Shown here one piece after another: positions 9,359-18,180 of a stretch of DNA of 64,000 bases. Both the position numbers and the translations under genes were made by a program. How positions within the stretch are numbered: position 1 is the stretch's first letter; every line of letters starts with the position of its first letter. Source of the DNA: Planctomycetota bacterium. GTDB taxonomy: Bacteria > Planctomycetota > UBA1135. The notes below the pieces were generated by a model, which made no database searches, had not been told where the DNA came from, and saw only the letters and a program-made list of their open reading frames with translations. Where the stretch lies: the NCBI GenBank assembly GCA_024229395.1, contig JAAESM010000045.1:102970-166969 (forward strand), given 5' to 3'.

Positions 9359-10639
9359 CTAATCGGCAACCGGGAACAGGTGGTTGAAGGGTGCCTTTTT
9401 CAGGTACTGCTGAAACTCGGGCAAATCGCGGTACGGCGCCAGCTCAATCGGCGAGTAACGCGTGGCCGTCAGCCAGCGACCTGATTCCTTCGGTCTGCGC
9501 GCTCCAGCAGCTGCTCTTGCGGCATACAGGTAGTCATCTGGCGACAGCCGACGCCCTGCTGGGGTGCCGTCGATCTCTTCGAAGGTGTTCTTGATGGTCT
9601 TGTAGGCCGAGTTGAACTCGCCCACATCAACCTGCATGCGGCCGAGCACCATCTGCGTGCGCCAATCATCTGGATTGGCCTTGGCGCGCTCCTCGGGGCC
9701 AGCGAGCAAATGCTTGCGGCCAGATTTCTCACCGAGGCGGTGCAGGGTCCAGGCCACTGCATAGGTGGCTTCGCCGGGATTTTCGTCTTTCAGGAAGCGC
9801 GTCATCTGACGCGTGCCGGCGCGCCAACGGAAGGCGGCCGAACCACTCTCATAAGCGCCGAGGGCACTTTTGCGCGCTTCGATCGACAGACCTTCGTTGC
9901 GTGGTAGCAAGGCCCGCTCCACCAGGTAGTCCTCGGTGTCAGGCTGCGGGTAGCGGCCCATGAAGCTGACTAGACCGTTAATGAAATCGAGTCCCTTCTG
10001 TTCATAGAAGGACTTTGGCAGCAACACGCCTTCGGGCAGTTCGCGTTGTGCGACCAACTCCAAAATGGCACCGAAGCTCTCCAAATCGACATGGCCTGGG
10101 TCGACGTTGGCCAGAAGGCCGGGGACCAGACGTTCATCTTGATGGAGCAACAGCGTTTCCAGCGCCGACTGACGTACGTCGGCTTGCTGGCTGCTCAGAT
10201 AAGTATGCGCACTGCGACGAGTACGCACTCCGCCTTGTTCGATGGCGTAACGCAGTGCGGTGGCGCGATGCTCTTTCGGCAGCTCGGGCAATAAGGGCAG
10301 CAGACGTGCGGCGCCGCCACGGTTCATGCAACGACCAAGCAGCTGCAGCAAATCACCAATCTGGGCAGGATTGCTGCCAGTAGTGCGCAGATTGCTTTCG
10401 AGACTGTCGAGCACCGGCTCCTGAATGTACGGAGCAAAATCCAGCAGCGTGCTCATGGTGCCGCGCGATGGCTGGGTCAGGTAAATCTTGCCCTGGGTTT
10501 TCCAGGCAGTTTCGGCGGCGCTGCGACGCTCGAGCGTTTGTTGCTCCAGGGTGGAGACGAGCTGCTCCAAGCCACCGGCAGGCGCTTGTGGCGCTGCGGC
10601 GGGGCAGAAGCAAAGGAAGAGGGCGGATACAGAAAGCAT
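9359..10639 (-). CDS. Secreted HEAT/TPR-like helical repeat protein
   Basis: A 426-residue protein starting at an ATG at 10639 (a TTG lies one codon upstream). It has a short signal peptide ending near PAAAPQA. The rest is alpha-helical: HEAT-like pairs at about residues 60-240 (RGGAARLLPLLPELPKEHRATA and similar) and TPR-like helices near residues 310-400 (DWRTQMVLGRMQVDVGEFNSAYKTI). No catalytic motif is seen. It is divergent from mnmG and is separated from tig by 53 bases. It is probably a periplasmic scaffold protein; the function is unknown. Confidence 0.8.
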   Translation of the reverse strand: MLSVSALFLCFCPAAAPQAPAGGLEQLVSTLEQQTLERRSAAETAWKTQGKIYLTQPSRGTMSTLLDFAPYIQEPVLDSLESNLRTTGSNPAQIGDLLQLLGRCMNRGGAARLLPLLPELPKEHRATALRYAIEQGGVRTRRSAHTYLSSQQADVRQSALETLLLHQDERLVPGLLANVDPGHVDLESFGAILELVAQRELPEGVLLPKSFYEQKGLDFINGLVSFMGRYPQPDTEDYLVERALLPRNEGLSIEARKSALGAYESGSAAFRWRAGTRQMTRFLKDENPGEATYAVAWTLHRLGEKSGRKHLLAGPEERAKANPDDWRTQMVLGRMQVDVGEFNSAYKTIKNTFEEIDGTPAGRRLSPDDYLYAARAAAGARRPKESGRWLTATRYSPIELAPYRDLPEFQQYLKKAPFNHLFPVAD

Positions 10640-10691
10640 CAACTTGGCCTAGAATACCGAGCTCGACCGGTTAAGTCGCCGGTCTAAACAG
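10640..10691. promoter_or_regulatory. Divergent promoter region between the HEAT/TPR gene and mnmG, with inverted repeat
   Basis: The sequence TAGAATA at 10650-10656 supplies a TAGAAT -10-like hexamer toward mnmG (36 bases before its ATG) and TATTCT toward the minus-strand gene (11 bases before its ATG). Between it and mnmG lies an inverted repeat, GACCGG (10665-10670) and CCGGTC (10679-10684) with an 8-base spacer, which could be an operator or a leader hairpin. Predicted from sequence only. Confidence 0.35.
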
Positions 10692-12563
10692 ATGTCGGCG
10701 AAATCTTACGACGTAGTGGTGGTCGGTGGCGGCCACGCCGGTTTGGAAGCGGCTGCAGCAGCAGCACGTTTAGGGATGTCGGTTGCCATGGTCACGCTGG
10801 AAGCATCGGCAATCGGGCGGATGTCGTGCAATCCGGCCATCGGCGGCATCGGCAAGGGCCAGTTGGCGCGTGAAATCGACGCCATGGGCGGCTGGATGGG
10901 CCAGATCACCGACCGCGCCGGCATCCAGTTCCGCATGCTGAACACATCCAAAGGCCGTGCCGTGCAATCGCCGCGTGCCCAATGTGACCGTCCGCTTTAT
11001 GAGCAGATCGCTCAAGAGATGGTCGCCGCCCAGCCCGGGTTGGATGTGGTCGAAGGCGAGGCGGTCGAGTTGTTGATGACTCCGTATGAGAGTTGCGCCG
11101 GTCCAGGTCCAATGGTCTGCGCTGGCGTAGCCTTGGCCGACGGCCGCCCGTTGATGGCACATGCGGTAATCCTGACCACCGGCACCTTCCTGGAAGGTTT
11201 GTTGCACACTGGCTTGGAAAAAGTTCCAGGTGGTCGTGCTGGAGAAGCCGGTGCTGGCAAGTTGGGGGAGTCGTTGCGCGCTTTGGGTCTCCCGATGGCA
11301 ACCATGAAGACCGGCACACCACCACGCTTGGCGGCCGATAGTGTCGACTACTCGGTGATGGTCGAGCAACCTGGCGATGAAGCGCCGGTGCCGTTTTCCT
11401 TCATGACCGACAGCTTGCCGCAGCAACAGATCTCTTGCTGGCAGACCAACACGCGACCGCGCACCCAAGAGATCGTGCGTGAGAACCTTCATCAAGCGCC
11501 CATGTACGCCGGGCGGATTGATGGCAAAGGTCCACGTTACTGCCCATCGTTGGAAGACAAGGTGGTGCGCTTTGCCAATCGTGACAAGCACAACATCTTC
11601 TTGGAGCCGGAAGGTTATGGCTCGGACTTGCTGTACGCCAATGGCATCTCCACTTCCTTGCCGGTCGAAATCCAACAGGAGTTCGTGCGTACTTGTGTAG
11701 GCATGGAAGAAGCGGTCATCGTGCAACCTGGTTACGCCGTCGAGTACAGCCATGTTGCGCCGCGCTGTTTGGAGCGCACTTTGCAGCTGCGTGATTTCCC
11801 CGGTCTGTATTTGGCGGGGCAGATCTGCGGTACTTCCGGTTATGAAGAAGCTGCAGCACAGGGCTTAATGGCCGGATTGAACGCTGCCTTGGCCATTCAA
11901 GGAAAGAAGCCAATTGTGTTGGGCCGTCATCAGGCTTATATCGGTGTATTGATTGATGACTTGGTGGTCAGTGATCCAAGTGAGCCTTATCGCATGTTCA
12001 CTTCGCGCGCCGAGCATCGCTTGTTGCTGCGTCATGACAACGCCGATATCCGACTGACTGCATTGGCGTCGGCGGTGGGTGCATCGACTCCCGAACGTGA
12101 TGCGCGCTTGCAGCAGCGTGTGGATGCCATGGCCAAGATGCGCGCTGTGTTGGAGTCGATGGCGATTCCGGGTGAGCCACAACGAGGTGGACCGAAACGC
12201 ACCATGTTGGATGTGTTGAAGCGACCGCAAGATGGCGGTTGGCAGAAAGCCTTGGAGTTGTGCCCGGAGCTTGCCGAGCAAAATATGGCACAACGCGATT
12301 GGGAGACCTTGGAGGCCGATGTGATGTATGCCGGCTATGCCAAACGTCAGCAATCGTGGGTGGAGCGCAGTGCTTCACGTGAACAAACCGAGATCCCAGC
12401 CGACTTTGATCCGAAGGAGCTGCGTGGGTTGCGCGGCGAGGCGGTCATTGCCCTTTCCGAGGCGCGCCCGGCCACCTTGGGTGCTGCAGGGCGCCTTGCT
12501 GGAGTTACGCCAGCGGATTTGGCGCTGCTCGAGATCGCATTGGTTAAATCCACACGGAATTGA
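10692..12563 (+). CDS. mnmG: MnmG (GidA), tRNA uridine-34 cmnm5 modification enzyme, FAD-dependent
   Basis: With MnmE, MnmG installs the carboxymethylaminomethyl group on U34 of certain tRNAs; 623 residues is the normal length. The FAD-binding dinucleotide fold is at the N-terminus (VVGGGHAGLEAAAAAARLG). Family signatures are CNPAIGGIGKGQL, DDLVVSDPSEPYRMFTSRAE and the C-terminal LRGLRGEAVIALSEARP. The gene is monocistronic in appearance, with the HEAT/TPR gene divergent upstream and a propeller gene 63 bases downstream. mnmG is often close to the replication origin, but here no origin features flank it. Confidence 0.98.
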   Translation: MSAKSYDVVVVGGGHAGLEAAAAAARLGMSVAMVTLEASAIGRMSCNPAIGGIGKGQLAREIDAMGGWMGQITDRAGIQFRMLNTSKGRAVQSPRAQCDRPLYEQIAQEMVAAQPGLDVVEGEAVELLMTPYESCAGPGPMVCAGVALADGRPLMAHAVILTTGTFLEGLLHTGLEKVPGGRAGEAGAGKLGESLRALGLPMATMKTGTPPRLAADSVDYSVMVEQPGDEAPVPFSFMTDSLPQQQISCWQTNTRPRTQEIVRENLHQAPMYAGRIDGKGPRYCPSLEDKVVRFANRDKHNIFLEPEGYGSDLLYANGISTSLPVEIQQEFVRTCVGMEEAVIVQPGYAVEYSHVAPRCLERTLQLRDFPGLYLAGQICGTSGYEEAAAQGLMAGLNAALAIQGKKPIVLGRHQAYIGVLIDDLVVSDPSEPYRMFTSRAEHRLLLRHDNADIRLTALASAVGASTPERDARLQQRVDAMAKMRAVLESMAIPGEPQRGGPKRTMLDVLKRPQDGGWQKALELCPELAEQNMAQRDWETLEADVMYAGYAKRQQSWVERSASREQTEIPADFDPKELRGLRGEAVIALSEARPATLGAAGRLAGVTPADLALLEIALVKSTRN

Positions 12564-12626
12564 CCACTTTGTTCCATTTCTGGTGTTAGCCTGAAGTCCC
12601 TTCAAGACTCCAACTAAGGTTGCCAG

Positions 12627-14240
12627 ATGAGACTCGGCCCCACCCTACTTTTCCTCATCCTCTGTGCGCCTTTGGCAGCGCAGAATACTCAGCGCGTGAG
12701 CGTTGATTCCTCAGGCATTCAAGCCAATGCCGCTTCTGGGTATGCGTCGATCAGTGCTGATGGTCGCTTCGTCGCGTTCCCGAGCTCGGCCACGAATCTG
12801 GTTCCCGGTGACCTGAACCATGAATGGGATATCTTCGTGCGTGACCGCCTGCTTGGCATTACAGAGCGTGTCAGTGTCGATAGTCTTGGCGTGGAAAGTA
12901 ACGACTATTGCACGGATGCCATGATCTCAGCCAATGGCCGTTTCGTCGTCTTTGAATCGGAAGCGAACAACCTTGTCGTAGGAGACACGAACCTGCGTAC
13001 CGACATCTTCGTGCACGATCGCCAGACTGGAATTACCGAACGCGTCAGCGTCGATTCCTTGGGTGTGCAAGGCAACGATTACAGTGATACTGCATCGATC
13101 TCCGCCGACGGACGTTACGTGGTCTTCGAGAGCGAGTCCACCAACCTGGTCATCGGTGACACCAATGGGGTAGAGGATATCTTCCTTCATGACCGACAGA
13201 CTGGAATCACCGAACGGATTAGTGTCGACAGTTCCGGCGTACAAGCTGACGACATGTGCTATGGATCAATGGTCTCGCGCGACGGCCGTTACGTAGCTTT
13301 CGATAGCGATGCCACTAACCTAGTGGCGGGGGATAGCAATGGCGCTCGTGACGTCTTCCTCCGCGACCGTCTTACTGGGCTGACGAGCCTCATCAGTGTG
13401 GACAGCTTCGGCGTGCAAGGTTCCAACATGAGCCGGAATCCATCGATTTCTGCCGACGGAACACAGGTCTGCTTCGAGAGTACGGCAACTAACCTCGTGC
13501 TGAATGACAACAACTCCAATTTGGATGTCTTCGTGCACAATCTGTCTAGCGGCTTGACTACGCGCGTCAGCGTGAAGACCGGTGGCGCGGAGTGCAACGG
13601 ATCCAGCCACCAATCCAGCCTTTCCGCCGATGGCCGGATTGTCGCGTTCACCAGTTGGGCTACGGATCTCGTGCCTGGTGATACCAATGGTTGGGGTGAC
13701 GTCTTCGTGCATGATCGCCAGACCGGCGTGACGAATCGCATCAGCGTGAGTCCTGGTGGTGTGCAAGGCAATAAGCAGACCTTCAGCTATTACTCGTCCT
13801 GCAGCGCAGATGGCAAGTACATATCCTTCGCCGGTTACGCCAACAACCTAGTGCCGAATGACACCAACAACGTCGGCGATGCATTCGTGCGCAATCGTTC
13901 CTATGGCTCGGACATCAACACCGTCGTGCTGGTCGGGCCGTACACAGCGCCGGTCGGTAATGCGGTCGACTTCGAGTGGTTCGCAGCACCACCATCCTCG
14001 AAGTACTACATGCACTCCTCCTTGAACATCAACGGTACGGTCTTCGCTGGTCATCAGTTCGATATCGGTAGTCCGGCCACGCTGCTAGGCAGTGGTCTCC
14101 ATAGCCCTGACGGCACGGCTACCTACACCACCAGTCCAGTGCCATCAGCTGCGGCTGGCTACACGGTCTATTTCGAGGTCGCCGTCCGCTCCGGCGGCCA
14201 GTTCTTCGACAGTACCGTGCAGCCGATCCTGTTCTATTGA
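12627..14240 (+). CDS. Secreted seven-repeat TolB-like beta-propeller protein (copy 1)
   Basis: A 537-residue protein with a signal peptide (LLFLILCAPLAAQ). Seven consecutive repeats of about 58 residues follow, each with the core S-x-D-G-R-x-V-x-F, then N-L-V-x-x-D-x-N, then D-x-F-x-x-x-R, which is the PD40/WD40-like pattern and fits a seven-bladed propeller. The last ~105 residues form a separate domain that ends in SGGQFFDSTVQPILFY. It is the same length and architecture as the gene at 15513, so the two are paralogs. It probably acts outside the cytoplasm in binding or scaffolding; the ligand is unknown. Confidence 0.87.
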   Translation: MRLGPTLLFLILCAPLAAQNTQRVSVDSSGIQANAASGYASISADGRFVAFPSSATNLVPGDLNHEWDIFVRDRLLGITERVSVDSLGVESNDYCTDAMISANGRFVVFESEANNLVVGDTNLRTDIFVHDRQTGITERVSVDSLGVQGNDYSDTASISADGRYVVFESESTNLVIGDTNGVEDIFLHDRQTGITERISVDSSGVQADDMCYGSMVSRDGRYVAFDSDATNLVAGDSNGARDVFLRDRLTGLTSLISVDSFGVQGSNMSRNPSISADGTQVCFESTATNLVLNDNNSNLDVFVHNLSSGLTTRVSVKTGGAECNGSSHQSSLSADGRIVAFTSWATDLVPGDTNGWGDVFVHDRQTGVTNRISVSPGGVQGNKQTFSYYSSCSADGKYISFAGYANNLVPNDTNNVGDAFVRNRSYGSDINTVVLVGPYTAPVGNAVDFEWFAAPPSSKYYMHSSLNINGTVFAGHQFDIGSPATLLGSGLHSPDGTATYTTSPVPSAAAGYTVYFEVAVRSGGQFFDSTVQPILFY

Positions 14241-14258
14241 ACAAGACTTTCATGACCA

Positions 14259-14293
14259 CCGCGGCATCCTGCTAACATTGCGGGATGCCGCGG
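14259..14293 (+). promoter_or_regulatory. Perfect 11-bp inverted repeat spanning the start codon of the next gene
   Basis: CCGCGGCATCC (14259-14269) pairs perfectly with GGATGCCGCGG (14283-14293), with a 13-base loop. The right arm contains the ATG (14285) of the downstream gene, and the loop contains a -10-like TAACAT ending 6 bases before that ATG. It could be a start-codon-sequestering hairpin, an operator over a leaderless promoter, or the terminator of the upstream gene (no T-run follows). The repeat is certain; the function is not. Confidence 0.6.
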
Positions 14294-15445
14294 CTCTTCA
14301 GCTTCCTACTCGTTCTCCTTGCGCTTTGCAGTCCTGTACTTGGGGCTCAAGGCAAATCCGTGACCACCAAGAAGGCAGCAACGCCCAATCTTGATTTGGT
14401 CTTGGCCAGTGGTTTCAACCATCTATTGGGAGGTCAGGAGTCGGTCGGCAAGTCAGAGGAGAAGTGGGAATGGCCCTATGAAGGTGTCTATCGTGAGCGT
14501 GGCAAGATTCCAATTGGTTATCGCGTCGGTGGTACTTCGATTTGTGCTTGGGCGATGCTCGAGTCCTCCAGCGCACTGAAGACCGAGGAATCAGTCGCTG
14601 CTATGGAGCGTGCGATCCGCTTCGTCCTGGCTGGGCTGGAGCAACCGCGCATGCAACCTGGTTTCAACAGCACTTACGACGTCCGCGATTGGGGCTCGAT
14701 CTATGCGCTGAACTTCTTCCTGCGCTTGGAAAAACTGGAGGCGATTCCTGAACAACATCGGGAAGCGGTCAAGGCCAAAATCGATTGGTTGGTCGCGACC
14801 TTGCAGAGCAATGCCATTCCGAAGACTGGCGGTTGGAACTATTCGCGTGGTGGTGGCCAAGGTAAGCCTGCAGCAAGTTCGCCGTTCATGACTGCGCCCG
14901 CGATCTTGGCCCTGTGGCAAGCACAAGCTCAGGGCTATGCGATCGAGCAAGAGATCATTGACCTTGCTTTAAAATCATTGGTCGCAGCGCAAGTCGATAA
15001 CGGCGTTTATTCCTATACCTCACGCGGGGGATTGGGCAAGATCCCAGGCACCATCGGTCGTAGCCCGTCGGTCGAAATCGTCTTGAATATGGCAGGCCTG
15101 AGTAAGCCTGAGCACATGCGGATTGCCGTGGATCATTTCCTCGAGCATTGGGGCGAGCTGGAGAAGCGTCGGCAGAAGACTGGTACCCATGAGGGCGATT
15201 ACGGCATCGCGCCGTACTACTTCTATTATGCTCACTACTACGCCGCCTTGGCGATTGAACAGTTGCCGGAAGAGTTGCGCGAGGACCTGCGTTCGCAATA
15301 CCGCGACCGCCTGTTTGCCAGCATGGATACCGACTCGATGACCTTCAACGACCGGGTCTTCCCGCGTAGTTCGCACTTCGGCACCGCCATGAGCTTGCTG
15401 TCGTTGATGCAGCCATCGATGCCGTCGCCAGCAATGCCGAAATAG
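14285..15445 (+). CDS. Secreted alpha/alpha-toroid protein (prenyltransferase/squalene-oxidase-repeat-like)
   Basis: A 386-residue protein with a clear signal peptide (FSFLLVLLALCSPVLGAQ). The mature part has repeats of the alpha/alpha-toroid type found in squalene cyclases, prenyltransferase beta subunits and complement-like proteins, with turns such as GGWNYSRGG and DNGVYSYTS. No DCTAE or DxDD cyclase motif is evident, so a terpene cyclase role is unlikely. Planctomycetota encode many such exported proteins of unknown role. It lies between two paralogous propeller genes. Its start codon is inside a perfect hairpin arm. Confidence 0.82.
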   Translation: MPRLFSFLLVLLALCSPVLGAQGKSVTTKKAATPNLDLVLASGFNHLLGGQESVGKSEEKWEWPYEGVYRERGKIPIGYRVGGTSICAWAMLESSSALKTEESVAAMERAIRFVLAGLEQPRMQPGFNSTYDVRDWGSIYALNFFLRLEKLEAIPEQHREAVKAKIDWLVATLQSNAIPKTGGWNYSRGGGQGKPAASSPFMTAPAILALWQAQAQGYAIEQEIIDLALKSLVAAQVDNGVYSYTSRGGLGKIPGTIGRSPSVEIVLNMAGLSKPEHMRIAVDHFLEHWGELEKRRQKTGTHEGDYGIAPYYFYYAHYYAALAIEQLPEELREDLRSQYRDRLFASMDTDSMTFNDRVFPRSSHFGTAMSLLSLMQPSMPSPAMPK

Positions 15446-15512
15446 TCTGTTCGAAGGTATTTCTAGTGTGGTACCCTGGAATCCTCAGTCGGACTCCAGC
15501 CAGGTGGATATC

Positions 15513-17126
15513 ATGCGTTTTCACGTACTAGTTTTCTTTCTCATCCTGAGCGCATCCGCCTTCGCTCAGACAACCGAACGGGTGAGCTTGACTCACCTTG
15601 GATTAGAGCCTTCTTCCGGAGGAGGTAGCCATACGGCAACCTTGTCTGCGGATGGCAACAGCTTTGCTTTTTTGGCTAGTGCTTCTGATTTGGTGCCCAA
15701 TGACACGAATGGCGAACGAGATGCCTTTGTGCGGAATATTCAAACGGGCGTCGTAACTCGCGTTAGTGTGAGTTCTGCTGGCGTTGAGGGTGTGGGCTAC
15801 ACCTCTGAAGTGGTGATTTCTGCAGACGGTAAGTGGACTGCCTTCGTCGACGAATCCGACAACCTTGTAACTGGTGATTCCGGTTGGGGCCGTGATGTGT
15901 TTTTACATGAGTTAAGTAGCGGGATCACCACCCGAGTGAGTGTTGATTCCTTTGGTGTCGCAGGTGATGACAGATCGGAAGGCGTCGCGATTTCCGCCGA
16001 CGGACGCTATGTGGTTTTTCATAGTCGCGCTACCAACTTAGTCGCAGGTGACACCAATGGGGTGGAAGATATTTTCCTTCATGACCGAATTGCCGGAACC
16101 ACGGAACGGATTAGCAATGGCCTGTTTGGTGCGGAGTCCGATGGGGTATCCACCAGGCCATGCATTAGCCCGGATGGACGCTTTATTGCTTATGGCAGCG
16201 GTGCGACGAATTTGGTAGCGAATGATTTGAACGGCTATGGCGACGCCTTCCTTTTTGACCGCCTGTCCGGAGAAACGGCACTGATCAGTACTTCCTCTGC
16301 CGGAGTTCAAGGCGATAGTTATTCAACTCCCGATGCAATTTCTGCTGATGCCCGCTACGTCGTATTCCGTGGCACTGCTAGCAATCTAATCACTGGTACC
16401 CCGACCAGTGGCTATCACGTTTTTTTGCGCGATGTGAAGCTCGGCTTGACGACTTTTATCAGCATGAACTCCGCTGGTGTCCCCGCGAACAATTTATGTC
16501 TGGAGTCTTCGGTTTCGACCACTGGCCGATTCGTGATGTTCGAAAGTTTTGCAGACAACTTGGTGGTTGGAGACAATAACGATAAACCAGATGTTTTCCT
16601 GCATGACCGGGAGACTGGTGAAACCACAATGATTTCGGTCAACAATCTGGGGGCCTATGGCAACAAGGCTAGCTACGCTCCACAGATGTCCTCAAATGGC
16701 CGCTATATCATTTTTTATAGCTACTCCTGGAATCTCGTGCCTAACGATACGAATGGCAGGATTGATGTTTTCCTGCGTGATCGCGAGGCCACTGCCAGTA
16801 CAGACCACATTCTCCTGTGGGGACCATTCACAGCGCCCACCGGAGCACCAGTGCAACTTACTTGGTGTGCCGCACCTCCCAATTCACCCTACTACTTGCA
16901 CTACTCGTTGAACCTCAATGGCACCATTTTGGGTGGTCATAGTTTTGACATAGGGGCGCCTGCAACTTTGCTTAATGCTGGGCTCACAGCGGTTGATGGG
17001 CAAGGCTCATTCACCACTCCAAATGTGCCGTCGGCAGCAGCTGGATTCACCGTGTACTTTGAGCAAGTAGTGCGCAGCGGCGGCCAGTTTTACGAGAGCA
17101 TCGTGCAGCCCATTCAGTTTTACTAA
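15513..17126 (+). CDS. Secreted seven-repeat TolB-like beta-propeller protein (copy 2)
   Basis: The ATG at 15513 gives 537 residues, exactly the length of the paralog at 12627, and a signal peptide (FHVLVFFLILSASAFAQ). An ATG at 15468 is also open but only adds a non-signal-like extension. Seven propeller repeats match those of copy 1, followed by the same C-terminal domain ending in SGGQFYESIVQPIQFY. Codon use looks more AT-rich than in copy 1 (many runs of T in codons), so the copies are old or were acquired separately. It is convergent with the next gene with only 5 bases between them. Confidence 0.86.
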   Translation: MRFHVLVFFLILSASAFAQTTERVSLTHLGLEPSSGGGSHTATLSADGNSFAFLASASDLVPNDTNGERDAFVRNIQTGVVTRVSVSSAGVEGVGYTSEVVISADGKWTAFVDESDNLVTGDSGWGRDVFLHELSSGITTRVSVDSFGVAGDDRSEGVAISADGRYVVFHSRATNLVAGDTNGVEDIFLHDRIAGTTERISNGLFGAESDGVSTRPCISPDGRFIAYGSGATNLVANDLNGYGDAFLFDRLSGETALISTSSAGVQGDSYSTPDAISADARYVVFRGTASNLITGTPTSGYHVFLRDVKLGLTTFISMNSAGVPANNLCLESSVSTTGRFVMFESFADNLVVGDNNDKPDVFLHDRETGETTMISVNNLGAYGNKASYAPQMSSNGRYIIFYSYSWNLVPNDTNGRIDVFLRDREATASTDHILLWGPFTAPTGAPVQLTWCAAPPNSPYYLHYSLNLNGTILGGHSFDIGAPATLLNAGLTAVDGQGSFTTPNVPSAAAGFTVYFEQVVRSGGQFYESIVQPIQFY

Positions 17127-17131
17127 TGGGC

Positions 17132-18145
17132 TCAGGAAACCACCACAGCCAGTGGTGTGCTCCATCCGCTGACACCGCCTTCACTGCGTTCCAAGGCTTG
17201 GCAATAGATCGTATGCCCAGCTAAGGATGGAGGCAGCGTCAGTGAAAGGTCGAAATCACTGCTGTCCCCGTGGGTGAACGTCGGCGTGATCATCCATGGC
17301 GTGGAGACTTGGCAGGGGCCGAAAGGCGTCTGCGTGGGGCCATTTCCGGAAAGGGACAAGATCAGGTTGAGTCGGCTTTGCTTCAACAGATAGGCGAAGT
17401 GCAACTCCAGCAAGCCGCCGGCGTTGGCTGCGGTGGAACTCAACAGCGCACGGCCTTGACCGGAAACACGCGATAGTGCGTTGGCCATCAGCAGGGCGCC
17501 ATCGGTGTTGGCACGCCACATCTCCGGATAGACATCGTTGGAAGGTGGCATGAAGTTCAAGTCGATGCGTGGAGTACGCATCTGCATGTTCTCAGCCACC
17601 AAGACGCTGCCATCGCTCCAGTTCGCCACGCGATAACTTCCAGGCGACAAGGTGGCATTCATGCTGCGCGCCGACGCCGTGCCGCCGTGGAAATCGTTCA
17701 CGCCTTGCAAGGTTGGGTGCTGCGGATCGAACTGCGAGCCCATGGTGGCGCCGCCATAAAGGAAGTCACCATCAGGAATCAGCACTTGATAACTGCTGGT
17801 CAGCCAACGGCCAGTCAACCAGGTATTGGTGAAGCCACTGGCTTGGCCGGTTGCGAGAGCCGCGATCACCACGCCGCCACCGGAATCGACATAGTCAGCC
17901 AACAGATTGCCGTACTCGTAGGCATCGTGCAGCGGGTAGTTCGACCACAGCAAGACGCCGTGATAACGCTCGAGGAATTGGGCCTCAGGGATGCCGGTAA
18001 AGGCATTGAACTTGTCGACCGCCGCGAAGTGCTGGGTGGCCTCGAGCTTCTGCTCGACATCCGCAAGATTGTCCTCGGCGTCGGCGCCTAACACCAACAC
18101 GCGCGGTTTTTGAGCTGAGGCCGATGAGAGCGGCCCCAGCAGCAC
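17132..18145 (-). CDS. Secreted glutamine-amidotransferase-fold-like protein with C-terminal beta domain; start codon unusual
   Basis: From a GTG at 18145 the protein has 337 residues. Residues 15-200 resemble a class I amidotransferase/ThuA-like fold (VLVLGAD, GVLLWSNYPL, ADYVDSGGGVVIAAL) without a visible catalytic cysteine. The last ~90 residues are beta-rich and loosely recall the C-terminal domain of the two propeller proteins nearby. The GTG start truncates an otherwise excellent signal peptide: the open frame continues upstream as IRVLLIVLFVLLGP to a stop nine codons earlier and contains no ATG, GTG or TTG, only ATC or ATT. The true start may therefore be non-canonical. It lies directly behind purC and is probably co-transcribed. 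Confidence 0.75.
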   Translation of the reverse strand: MLLGPLSSASAQKPRVLVLGADAEDNLADVEQKLEATQHFAAVDKFNAFTGIPEAQFLERYHGVLLWSNYPLHDAYEYGNLLADYVDSGGGVVIAALATGQASGFTNTWLTGRWLTSSYQVLIPDGDFLYGGATMGSQFDPQHPTLQGVNDFHGGTASARSMNATLSPGSYRVANWSDGSVLVAENMQMRTPRIDLNFMPPSNDVYPEMWRANTDGALLMANALSRVSGQGRALLSSTAANAGGLLELHFAYLLKQSRLNLILSLSGNGPTQTPFGPCQVSTPWMITPTFTHGDSSDFDLSLTLPPSLAGHTIYCQALERSEGGVSGWSTPLAVVVS

Positions 18146-18180
18146 GAAGAGGACAATGAGGAGGACTCTGATTTATTTCT

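Noticed and set aside
10770..11753. Long open frame (327 codons) on the strand opposite mnmG
   Set aside because: Lies entirely antisense to a well-conserved gene, with no recognisable motif; a by-product of GC-biased codon use.
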